From: Bacteroidales bacterium UBA1797
GTDB lineage: Bacteria; Bacteroidota; Bacteroidia; Bacteroidales; VadinHA17
Assembly (NCBI GenBank): GCA_002319885.1
Contig: DCFT01000227.1
Coordinates: 1 to 14,526, forward strand
Direction: 5' to 3'
DNA: 14,526 bases
The notes under the pieces are model-generated. The model searched no databases, was not told the DNA's origin, and saw nothing but the letters and a program-made list of their open reading frames with translations. Shown in pieces: positions 7,612-14,467 of this stretch (positions within the stretch are counted from its first letter, which is position 1; each line of letters starts with the position of its first letter). The position numbers and the translations under genes were made by a program.

Positions 7612-8618
7612 TGAAAGAAAATTCTGAAGAAATATTATCTCTCGATTCACTTAGTATCGGATATTATTCCGGGAAAACTGAGAATGTTCTTCTTCCTCCA
7701 CTTTCAGCAAAAGCCAACAGTGGTGAACTTATTGCTGTTATAGGCAGAAATGGTATCGGGAAGAGTACACTGCTGAGAACTCTCGCAGGGCTTCAGCAAC
7801 CTTTGGGTGGTGAAATCTACTATAACAAAAGGAACCTTATAAATTATTCCAGGATGCAACTTGCAAAGGAAGTTGGATATATATCCACAGAGATAATTAA
7901 AGTAAGTAATATGAGGGTATATGAACTTGTTGCACTCGGAAGGTTCCCACATACCAATTGGATCGGCAAGATTGAATTTAACGATCATAAAGCTATTATG
8001 GATGCTTTGGAAAAAACATCCATGGGATCATTCTGTGATAAATTTGTCTCGGAACTTTCTGACGGAGAACGGCAGAAAGTAATGATTGCCCGGATTTTAG
8101 CCCAGGATACCGGACTCATGCTGATGGATGAACCTACTGCATTTCTCGATGTAGCGGGAAGGTACGAGGTACTTCACCTAATGCGTAAACTCTCAGGGGA
8201 AAGTCAAAAAACAATTATCTTTTCCACGCATGACCTTCAAATGGCTATCAGTCAGTCTGATAAAATATGGCTTGTGCTTGATAATAGGCTTTTTGAAGGA
8301 GCTCCCGAAGATCTTATGCTGGAAGGAGCATTTAATCATCTTTTCAACTCATCAACAGTCATTTTTAATTCCGGGGATGGTACTTTTTCCTTCCGCAACG
8401 AGTCGCGCGGGAATATTTTTGTTGAGGGTGAAGGAAATAAAAAATATTGGACTGAATCGGCAATCAACAGAGCTGGCTTCACAGTATCGGAAGTAAAGAC
8501 ATTCCCTTATGTGACCACCCCGTCTGAAAGTAATAATTACTGGCGACTCTCAACTCATACCGGCATGTTGGAATTCAGTACAATTTATGAAATGATATCA
8601 TATCTGGGTAAGAAGTAG
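7611..8618 (+). CDS. btuD: BtuD-like ABC ATPase with C-terminal extension
   Basis: ATP-hydrolysing subunit that would power BtuC. Visible motifs: Walker A GRNGIGKST at 45-53, signature LSDGERQ at 149-155 in place of the common LSGGQ, Walker B GLMLMDEP at about 168-175, and the switch histidine in STHD at 207. At the usual Q-loop site the sequence is YISTE (90-94), with no glutamine where other family members have one. This TE form is, from memory, common in Bacteroidota siderophore/B12 ATPases. At 335 residues it is roughly 80-100 longer than E. coli BtuD. The extra C-terminal part (about 230-335) includes WTESAINRAGFTV and YWRLSTHTG and has no function I can assign. It overlaps btuC by one base and is the last operon gene. 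Confidence 0.92.
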   Translation: MKENSEEILSLDSLSIGYYSGKTENVLLPPLSAKANSGELIAVIGRNGIGKSTLLRTLAGLQQPLGGEIYYNKRNLINYSRMQLAKEVGYISTEIIKVSNMRVYELVALGRFPHTNWIGKIEFNDHKAIMDALEKTSMGSFCDKFVSELSDGERQKVMIARILAQDTGLMLMDEPTAFLDVAGRYEVLHLMRKLSGESQKTIIFSTHDLQMAISQSDKIWLVLDNRLFEGAPEDLMLEGAFNHLFNSSTVIFNSGDGTFSFRNESRGNIFVEGEGNKKYWTESAINRAGFTVSEVKTFPYVTTPSESNNYWRLSTHTGMLEFSTIYEMISYLGKK

Positions 8619-8620
8619 AC

Positions 8621-10039
8621 CTATTTAAAATATTTTCTGTAGTTATCTATAAATGAACTAATTTCTTCAACAGAAAGTTTTTTTGCAATAATTTTCTTGT
8701 TTTTATCCAGTATATAAATAGTAGGTGTAGCCTGAACATTATAATAATAGTCAAAATGTGAAATTCTACTCGGATCCCAGCCATTTATCCATGTCAGGTT
8801 ATTATCCTCAATATACTTAGTCCATTTTGCCTTATCGGAAGTAGTGCAAACTGCAAATACTTCTACGCTGTAATTTTTTGGCTTGTCATAGTATGCTTTT
8901 AGTTTTGGAGTAGCTTCCTTACAATGGCCACAATCAGGTTCCCAGAAATAGAGAATAGTGAAGTCTTTATCAACGTCATAAAGTGATACGAATATGCCTT
9001 TGTATGAATCCATTACCATGTTCTCAGCCTTTTTCCCTATAAGGTTTGGCCTTATCAGATCAATTTGTTTCCTGAGATCATCTTTGAATTCTTTTGTTAC
9101 CCAATCAGCTTTCCCTGAAAGATATATGTCATCAGCAAGTTTGACCATAACAGCATCCTGTCCCATAATCTGACTCTCCCTGAAATGGTTGAAAAGATAA
9201 ACTGCAACAAACTGAAATACTTTATAATCGGGACTACACTTTTTAATAAGCTTGTCTATTTCCTTGTTAATGGAATCTGCTGACTGTATCAGAACGTTTG
9301 TAAAAAAAGCGTCAAGCTTTGAATACAGGATGGGAGTGCGAAGCAATCTTTCATCTGTGAAGTCAATATTATCAAAGTAATGATCTTTTTCATAAAGATA
9401 ATTCCGCATCCATCTTACAGAATCGGAATTTGCGAATCCGACAGGAATGGGAAATTCAGGAACATCAACCGGAAGCAATGCTTTAACAAGTGTGCCGAGA
9501 AAATTTCCACTGTTTTCTTTTATAACATTTTTAAGATATATTTTCATAGTATCTTCCTGATTCTTCTGTAATGATCCAAGGATTTTCAGTGAATCACTGT
9601 TTTGTTTGTTGTTCTGAATTCTTTTAGACATTGCAGCTGACTTTTCCTGCAGTGAAATCCATTTCTTCTGGTACTCAAGAAATGCAGAATTTAGGTCTGA
9701 TCCTGAAAATTTCAGGGTGTTGAAATAATCTTTGAAAGAGCAACTGACAGAAAAATACTGCTTATCAGATATCAGAAGTTCAAAATACTTTCTCCCGGGT
9801 AATACGATCATATATATCCCCTGGGGAAGGGTCTCCTGTCCTTTTACAATCCCATAACCCTTTTTATCAAGCTTGATCGTATCTTTTATGTACTGTTTGT
9901 TCCCAAGATGATAGGCCAGAAAAAGTGTTGAATCAGGCAGGTCATTAATCGATATATTGATCTGATATCCATTTTTCAACTGGCCAAACGATAGTACGGG
10001 TATCAGTGAAAATATGATAATAAAAATCAGATTTTTCAT
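8621..10039 (-). CDS. TlpA-like thioredoxin with N-terminal DUF4369-like domain
   Basis: Periplasmic or membrane-associated thiol-disulfide protein of 472 residues. The ATG at 10039 gives a signal peptide ending LSFGQ (19-20). A longer frame back to 10294 would overlap the divergent glycosyltransferase gene and its promoter, so it is rejected. After the signal there is a beta-rich DUF4369-like domain (about 22-130), a helical middle region like DUF5106 (about 130-345), then a thioredoxin fold. The fold has WEPDCGHC with CGHC at 370-373, the cis-proline in ATPT at 439, and a closing YILDKNKKII strand. The intact CXXC and cis-Pro argue for real redox activity. Partner proteins are unknown. Its stop codon lies two bases from the btuD stop in convergent orientation. 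A strong promoter lies just upstream (10066-10096). Confidence 0.88.
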   Translation of the reverse strand: MKNLIFIIIFSLIPVLSFGQLKNGYQINISINDLPDSTLFLAYHLGNKQYIKDTIKLDKKGYGIVKGQETLPQGIYMIVLPGRKYFELLISDKQYFSVSCSFKDYFNTLKFSGSDLNSAFLEYQKKWISLQEKSAAMSKRIQNNKQNSDSLKILGSLQKNQEDTMKIYLKNVIKENSGNFLGTLVKALLPVDVPEFPIPVGFANSDSVRWMRNYLYEKDHYFDNIDFTDERLLRTPILYSKLDAFFTNVLIQSADSINKEIDKLIKKCSPDYKVFQFVAVYLFNHFRESQIMGQDAVMVKLADDIYLSGKADWVTKEFKDDLRKQIDLIRPNLIGKKAENMVMDSYKGIFVSLYDVDKDFTILYFWEPDCGHCKEATPKLKAYYDKPKNYSVEVFAVCTTSDKAKWTKYIEDNNLTWINGWDPSRISHFDYYYNVQATPTIYILDKNKKIIAKKLSVEEISSFIDNYRKYFK

Positions 10040-10065
10040 TACTGTTAAAATTATTAAAACATCTG

Positions 10066-10096
10066 CAAAATTAGCCAATGCAATTTCTTTGCCAAA
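10066..10096 (-). promoter_or_regulatory. Bacteroidota promoter for the thioredoxin gene
   Basis: On the minus strand, TTTG (10096-10093) and TAATTTTG (10073-10066) match the -33 and -7 consensus with a 19-bp spacer, which is the textbook arrangement. Transcription would begin near 10059, giving a leader of about 20 nt before the ATG at 10039. This also supports the short start choice for that gene. Confidence 0.65.
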
Positions 10097-10128
10097 GTTT
10101 GAAAGGTAAATATTAAGAAAATATATAG

Positions 10129-10136
10129 TACATTTG
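10129..10136 (+). promoter_or_regulatory. Bacteroidota -7 element for the glycosyltransferase gene
   Basis: TACATTTG fits TAnnTTTG exactly. The nearest upstream TTTG (10098-10101) is 27 bp away, longer than usual, so the -33 element is uncertain. The start would fall near 10142, about 15 nt before the ATG at 10157. Confidence 0.45.
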
Positions 10137-10156
10137 ATATAATAACCATCGACAAA

Positions 10157-11092
10157 ATGAATATTTCTTTGCTGATCCCCGTATTCGATTATGACATTAT
10201 TGCGCTTGTTCATATCATGAAAAATGCAGTGGGCAAAGTTCCGGAGTTCTACGAAATTATTATTGGAGACGATGGTTCTTCTCCTGAATTTCATGAAAAA
10301 TACCTGTCACTCGAAACAACCAATGTTAAAGTTATCTCATCGGGGAAAAACATTGGCAGAGCTGCTATCAGGAACAAGCTTGCACTCGAAGCAAAAGGAG
10401 ATTTTTTGCTTTTTATTGACGCAGATGTGATGCTCCCCGGGACGGCGGAAGCATATATCCTTAAGTGGCTCCCTTATATGAGTAGCTCAAGAGTAATCTG
10501 TGGAGGCACCTTGTATCATGAAAGTGCCCCGGGTGATCCTGATAAGCTCCTGAGATGGAAGTACGGCAGGTGGAGAGAGCAAAAAAATGCCACGGAAAGG
10601 AAGAAACATCCACATGCCGGCTTTTCAACATTTAATGTTATGATCGAAAGGTCTGTCTTTTCCAAAATTCGTTTTGATGAAGAGTTGAAGCAATATGGGC
10701 ACGAAGACACACTTCTTGGTTATCAGTTAAAAAAAGCAGGAATCAATATTCTTCACATTGATAATGGACTCTTGCATGAAGGGCTTGAGTCAAACAGGGA
10801 TTTCCTGAATAAGACAAAACTTGGTATAGAAAATCTGAGCATGCTATATGATAAGGTTACAGATAAAAAATCTTTCTCTGACACGGTTACCCTGCTAAGG
10901 ATATATAATAGGCTCAGGTTTTTTGGATTAACACGGATATTGGCTGCCATTTTTATAAGATACCGCGATAGAATGGAGATCAGGCTCGATTCGAGCAATA
11001 TCTCTCTCTTGCTATTTGGTTTTTATAAAATGAGTATGTTTTGTACATACAGGGAGATTCATATTAGGAAAAATATACTCCCGGTACTCTAG
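10157..11092 (+). CDS. Family 2 (GT-A) glycosyltransferase
   Basis: A 311-residue sugar transferase, probably cytosolic or membrane-peripheral. The N-terminus MNISLLIPVFDYD is the first strand of a GT-A nucleotide-sugar-binding fold. DDGSS at 38-42 follows, then GKNIGRAAIRNKLALEAKGDFLLFIDADVM with the metal-binding DAD at 88-90. A later GHEDTLLGYQLKKAG segment (acidic pair E183-D184) resembles the C-terminal motif of galactosyltransferase-like GT2/GT7 enzymes. Basic and aromatic residues cluster near the C-terminus (RLRFFGLTRILAAIFIRYRDR), which may touch the membrane. It is a single gene with its own likely promoter, not part of a visible polysaccharide cluster. Donor and acceptor cannot be read from sequence. 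The start is supported because the catalytic fold begins at residue 2. Confidence 0.88.
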   Translation: MNISLLIPVFDYDIIALVHIMKNAVGKVPEFYEIIIGDDGSSPEFHEKYLSLETTNVKVISSGKNIGRAAIRNKLALEAKGDFLLFIDADVMLPGTAEAYILKWLPYMSSSRVICGGTLYHESAPGDPDKLLRWKYGRWREQKNATERKKHPHAGFSTFNVMIERSVFSKIRFDEELKQYGHEDTLLGYQLKKAGINILHIDNGLLHEGLESNRDFLNKTKLGIENLSMLYDKVTDKKSFSDTVTLLRIYNRLRFFGLTRILAAIFIRYRDRMEIRLDSSNISLLLFGFYKMSMFCTYREIHIRKNILPVL

Positions 11093-11121
11093 TGTTTTCA
11101 AGGTCATGTAAACATTAAGTT

Positions 11122-11163
11122 TGCGAATAGTATCACTGTAAAAATCATATATACCAATTCGCA
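11122..11163. repeat. 7-bp inverted repeat in the convergent gap
   Basis: TGCGAAT (11122-11128) and ATTCGCA (11157-11163) are exact reverse complements separated by 28 nt. They lie in the 120-nt gap between the convergent glycosyltransferase and comB genes. No T-tract follows, and a chance match is possible. Nothing else is evident in this gap. Confidence 0.2.
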
Positions 11164-11212
11164 TAATGGAAATTTCAATTTTCTGCAATATTTTCAGCTG
11201 ATTCTTAGTTAA

Positions 11213-11905
11213 TTACAATTCGATTTTCATCAGATCTATATTTCCGTCAAATCTTCTTGTAGCCTTCAATACAAAATCGAACCTGTCTAACATTGTACAT
11301 AGAAAAAAATCAGTAGGAGGGGAAAAATCAATGTTTCTTCTATCAAAGAATCGCTTTCCGGAGGTGTTCTTAAGATTTGCAATTCTATCTTCCGGTAAAA
11401 ACATTTCATTCTTCAGTTCTGAAGAAATTAACTCTGCGCATAAAAGGTCTTCTTCAGCTGAAGTTGTTGCACGATATCCCATTGCAACAAGCGTAACATA
11501 CTCAGGATCAATTGATTTTATATATTTTACAATAGCTCCGGCATTTACAAAACTGCCTGTCAGAATTATATCGGCATTTTTTGCATTTATTAAGCCTTGT
11601 GTGCCTGCTGTTGTAGTATGGATCACAGTTTTACCGGAGAGATCAGATTTTATTATTTCAGTCGGACTGTTACCAAAGTCAAAACCTTCAATTTTTTTCT
11701 CGTCGCGTTCACCGATAAGTACTGAGTTTTTGTACTTCTGCTTTAATCGAAAAGCTTCCGATACTTCAGATGTTGCAATTATGCGTACAGCACCTGCGTC
11801 TACAGCATAACAGGCAACAGAAAAAGCTCTGAATACATCAATTATTACAACAATTCCTTTTGCATTTTTGGCCCCGTCAACAAATTCCAGTATTTCTGTC
11901 TTCAT
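11213..11905 (-). CDS. comB: ComB-family 2-phosphosulfolactate phosphatase
   Basis: ComB removes phosphate from 2-phosphosulfolactate to give sulfolactate, a step in coenzyme M synthesis in methanogens and in sulfonate metabolism of some bacteria. The 230-residue length is typical. Family signatures are visible: VVIIDVFRAFSVACYAVDAGA (Asp23, Arg26), then GERDEKKIEGFDFGNSP at 65-81, TTTAGTQG at 97-104 (family usually TTNGT), GSFVNAGAIVKYI, and VAMGYRATTSAEEDLLCAELI. The SAEED acidic cluster matches the family's metal-binding region. It stands alone: no comA, comC or sulfonolipid gene is in the window. The true substrate here is therefore uncertain, and it may be another phosphorylated acid. 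The ATG at 11905 gives a start flush with the first conserved strand. Confidence 0.85.
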   Translation of the reverse strand: MKTEILEFVDGAKNAKGIVVIIDVFRAFSVACYAVDAGAVRIIATSEVSEAFRLKQKYKNSVLIGERDEKKIEGFDFGNSPTEIIKSDLSGKTVIHTTTAGTQGLINAKNADIILTGSFVNAGAIVKYIKSIDPEYVTLVAMGYRATTSAEEDLLCAELISSELKNEMFLPEDRIANLKNTSGKRFFDRRNIDFSPPTDFFLCTMLDRFDFVLKATRRFDGNIDLMKIEL

Positions 11906-11975
11906 TTTTGCTCTTTTTCCGGTGTGAAAATAGCATTTTTTTATTTTATCCCTTTTAGCACCTACAGGTATTTCG

Positions 11976-11983
11976 TATATTTG
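11976..11983 (+). promoter_or_regulatory. Candidate -7 element for the YihY-family gene
   Basis: TATATTTG agrees with TAnnTTTG and sits 54 nt before the ATG at 12038. No good TTTG lies at the right distance upstream, so this is a half-supported promoter. The divergent comB gene starts at 11905; no clear -7 element is seen for it. Confidence 0.4.
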
Positions 11984-12037
11984 GACCAGAAAGCATTTGT
12001 ATAATTAACTTTCTGATAATAATGCAAGTATAACATT

Positions 12038-13375
12038 ATGGAAAATCCTGTTTCCTGGGCTCTTGACCTTATAAAAAGACTGAATGATGCGATCTGGCGC
12101 ACGCCTCTTTCAGAATTGTCACGCGGAAAGACTTTTATATTTAAGCAGTTGAGAATTATTGTTTTGGCAGCACGGGGGTTTTCAAATGATAAAGTGCAGC
12201 TTAGAGCTTCTTCATTGACTTTTTATTCGCTGTTATCCATAATTCCTTTCGCAGCTATAGTATTTGCAATTGCAAAGGGTTTTGATGTTGATAATAATAT
12301 CAGATTGCTTATTCAGGAAAAATTCCAGTCGCAGGCGACTAATTTGAACTGGTTAGTTACTGAAGCCGAAGATGCTATTAAAAAGACCAGCGGTGGTTAT
12401 ATGGCCGGAGTCGGCATCATAATACTTTTCTGGTCGTTAATGTCGCTTCTTAATAATATTGAAAGTTCTTTTAACCATATCTGGCAGATCAGATCCCCGA
12501 GACCATGGCACAGAAAATTTACCGACTATCTTACCATAATGCTCATAGCACCTGTTTTTATCATACTATCCATAAGTATAAATATAGTTATAAGTACCAA
12601 GTTACCAGGATACATTAATGCTGCACCAATCCTCGACTTTTTTAAACCTGTTATCAGTTTTCTGGTCAAATTGGTGCCATACTTTCTCAGTTGGGTAACA
12701 CTTACTGTCCTTTTCGTTGTAATGCCAAATGCAAAAGTGAAATTTGTTCCTGCGTTGATTTCCGGGATTATTTCAGGTACGATACTTCAGGGTATTCAAT
12801 GGTTATATATTGATCTTCAATTCGGTATATCAAAACTGAGTTACATATATGGCAGTTTTGCAGCAGTACCTTTATTCCTATTATGGTTACAGAGCAGCTG
12901 GATTGTCGTATTCTTAGGAGCAGAGATATCTTTTGCCAATCAGAATTTCTCAAGATATGAACTTGAGTCGGAGGCACTGAATATCAGCAATTATCAGAAA
13001 CGGGCTCTTATACTTATGATCCTGCATGTGATTATCCGTAATTTTTCGCTGGGAGAGAAGCCAGTAAGCGCGTCGTATATAGCCGCTAAACTTAAAATCC
13101 CTGTGAGGCTCGCGCGTGACATTCTTCAAGACCTTAATAATGTAAATATTGTTTCAATCGTTCATGAAAATGAAGAAAAAGAACGTTTATATCAGCCTTC
13201 AATAGATATCAACAAATTGACAGTGAGTTTCGTTTTCTCACGTCTTGATAAAAAAGGCGTTGAGCAGATTATGGTGATCAGGAACAAAGAATATGAGAAA
13301 ATAATATCGATGCTGGAAAAATTCGACAAGCTGATTGCTAAATCTACTTCAAATATTCTTATCAAAGATTTATGA
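12038..13375 (+). CDS. YihY/BrkB-family inner-membrane protein
   Basis: A 445-residue multi-pass membrane protein once misnamed ribonuclease BN. The family core is clear: LRASSLTFYSLLSIIPFAAIVFAIAKGF at about 56-82, GYMAGVGIIILFWSLMSLLNNIESSFNHIW at 120-149, RPWHRKFTDYLT at 155-166, and IYGSFAAVPLFLLWLQSSWIVVFLGAEISFANQN at 270-303. There are about six membrane segments (roughly 58-80, 120-140, 164-187, 204-230, 236-260, 272-300). After residue 310 there is a soluble tail with a helical, winged-helix-like stretch (PVSASYIAAKLKIPVRLARDILQDLNNVNIVSIV). Such tails occur in Bacteroidota members; its role is unknown. The molecular function of the family is unsettled, with proposed transport or envelope roles. 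It is a single gene, followed by a strong palindrome that could end its transcript. Confidence 0.88.
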   Translation: MENPVSWALDLIKRLNDAIWRTPLSELSRGKTFIFKQLRIIVLAARGFSNDKVQLRASSLTFYSLLSIIPFAAIVFAIAKGFDVDNNIRLLIQEKFQSQATNLNWLVTEAEDAIKKTSGGYMAGVGIIILFWSLMSLLNNIESSFNHIWQIRSPRPWHRKFTDYLTIMLIAPVFIILSISINIVISTKLPGYINAAPILDFFKPVISFLVKLVPYFLSWVTLTVLFVVMPNAKVKFVPALISGIISGTILQGIQWLYIDLQFGISKLSYIYGSFAAVPLFLLWLQSSWIVVFLGAEISFANQNFSRYELESEALNISNYQKRALILMILHVIIRNFSLGEKPVSASYIAAKLKIPVRLARDILQDLNNVNIVSIVHENEEKERLYQPSIDINKLTVSFVFSRLDKKGVEQIMVIRNKEYEKIISMLEKFDKLIAKSTSNILIKDL

Positions 13376-13405
13376 TTTTACCTGGATTCTGAGCATTTTC
13401 TAAAC

Positions 13406-13434
13406 GTAGAGACACCCAATTTGGGCGTCTCTAC
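13406..13434. repeat. REP-like palindrome in the convergent gap, possible bidirectional terminator
   Basis: GTAGAGAC at 13406-13413 pairs exactly with GTCTCTAC at 13427-13434, and the interior CCCA/TGGG continues the stem. The only break is A13414 opposite C13426. Hairpins of the GTAGAGACGC...GCGTCTCTAC type are, from memory, scattered in many copies through Bacteroidota and cyanobacterial genomes. The gap lies between the stop codons of the YihY-family gene (13375) and the bioG gene (13451), so it could serve both as a dispersed repeat and as a terminator for each. Only one copy is in this window, so repeat status needs the genome. Confidence 0.65.
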
Positions 13435-13450
13435 ATGTTATTATAAATTA

Positions 13451-14146
13451 TTACAAGTTATTTTTATATGGATAGGTTTCAACAAAACGTATAAAATCAG
13501 AAAATGAGTTCCACTCATTAAAAAGGTAATGAGGAAACTGAAGAACAATATTTTTTGTATTCTTTTCTTTTTCCCAATAACCTTCAAGATTTTTTGACGG
13601 AAAAACTCTGTCAATCTCACTTGTAACAGCATAGTCCCATCTGAAACCCGATTCTTTCTGCTCCATTATACGATTATATAACCAACGAAGTTCATCGTGA
13701 AGGGATTTCAGAGTCCTGTGAGGAATTCTGTCGATGTTAGACTGGTAAGACCTTTTGTCACCAAACATCCTGAAATAAAATTTATCAATATTCTCTTCCG
13801 TGATATTATTCAATGTTCCTTCAAATACATTTAATGGAATCCCATACATATCGTCTGCCGGAACAGGAGTACCATTGACAGCAATTGTCACATCGGGTTT
13901 TATGCCTGTTTTAGGAGATAAATATTCAGCTGCCCAAACGCCTAATGACCAACCTATCAGCGTAATTTTTTCATAGGTCTTCATTTCCGGCAGAACAAGT
14001 GCTTCATCGGCAGAGTAATTATAAAAAAGAATAAAGTCGAACTCATCATTACACAGAGGTGTGAAGACATTTTCATCAGTCCCCCAACCTCCATATAATA
14101 CTACGAGTTGATTATTCTTTTCTCGCCTTCTGATATAGGTCTTCAT
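13451..14146 (-). CDS. bioG: BioG-like pimeloyl-ACP methyl ester esterase (DUF452)
   Basis: Alpha/beta-hydrolase of 231 residues, the usual size for BioG. BioG removes the methyl group from pimeloyl-ACP methyl ester, ending the BioC-dependent route to the biotin precursor pimeloyl-ACP. N-terminal YGGWGTDENVF (18-28) is the family's oxyanion-hole region. The nucleophile elbow GWSLGVWAA has Ser67, and the likely catalytic His206 is in FPHYLF near the C-terminus. NGTPVPADDMYGIP follows the elbow as in DUF452 proteins. No bioF, bioC, bioD or bioB lies in the window, although in many Bacteroidota these are adjacent, so here it appears detached. The start ATG sits a few residues before the first conserved strand. 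The reading ends 16 nt past the REP-like palindrome. Confidence 0.85.
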   Translation of the reverse strand: MKTYIRRREKNNQLVVLYGGWGTDENVFTPLCNDEFDFILFYNYSADEALVLPEMKTYEKITLIGWSLGVWAAEYLSPKTGIKPDVTIAVNGTPVPADDMYGIPLNVFEGTLNNITEENIDKFYFRMFGDKRSYQSNIDRIPHRTLKSLHDELRWLYNRIMEQKESGFRWDYAVTSEIDRVFPSKNLEGYWEKEKNTKNIVLQFPHYLFNEWNSFSDFIRFVETYPYKNNL

Positions 14147-14160
14147 CGTACTATATAGAA

Positions 14161-14168
14161 CAAATTTA
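14161..14168 (-). promoter_or_regulatory. Candidate -7 element close to bioG
   Basis: TAAATTTG on the minus strand matches TAnnTTTG. It would put the transcript start about 8 nt before the ATG at 14146, giving an almost leaderless message. No -33 element is seen at the right spacing. Confidence 0.25.
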
Positions 14169-14205
14169 TAAAATTATTCAGTGATCCCCATCTACCGAAA
14201 GACTG

Positions 14206-14213
14206 CAAAGATA
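14206..14213 (-). promoter_or_regulatory. Second candidate -7 element for bioG
   Basis: TATCTTTG on the minus strand matches the -7 consensus exactly and is identical to the B12 operon element at 2013-2020. The start would be near 14199, giving a leader of about 50 nt. A correctly spaced -33 element is not seen. Confidence 0.35.
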
Positions 14214-14467
14214 ATCTATTTATTTGATCCGGTGAACTGGCATAGCAAATCGATATCCCACCGTGGATAAGTCCAGGAAACATAGTGGAGAGATTAAGTT
14301 ATAAATAGAGAGTAACATAACAGTGTTAAGTACTTCAGAAATTAAGAGGAATAAAAAAGGGAACCTGGCAAAAAGGCAAAAAAAATAAGAGGAGAAAGGG
14401 CGGAAGTGAGAATCAGGAGCGGGCCTTATTAATGAGATAATTCCCGTGTCTACTGTCTGATAAAAGG
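14214..14467. other. Intergenic stretch with a purine-rich tract
   Basis: This region upstream of bioG has no convincing gene. From about 14336 to 14424 the plus strand is strongly A/G-rich, with runs such as AAAAAAGGG and GGCAAAAAAAATAAGAGG. The minus-strand frame across 14220-14477 gives low-complexity hydrophobic sequence and looks spurious. An imperfect inverted repeat surrounds TATCCCACCGTGGATA at about 14254-14269. No RNA family is recognised. Confidence 0.4.

Noticed and set aside
10040..10294. 85-codon N-terminal extension of the thioredoxin gene
   Set aside because: It would overlap the divergent glycosyltransferase gene and the consensus promoter at 10066-10096, and the ATG at 10039 gives a proper signal peptide.
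11331..11810. 159-codon plus-strand ORF opposite comB
   Set aside because: It is antisense to a gene with clear ComB motifs, and its translation matches no recognisable fold.
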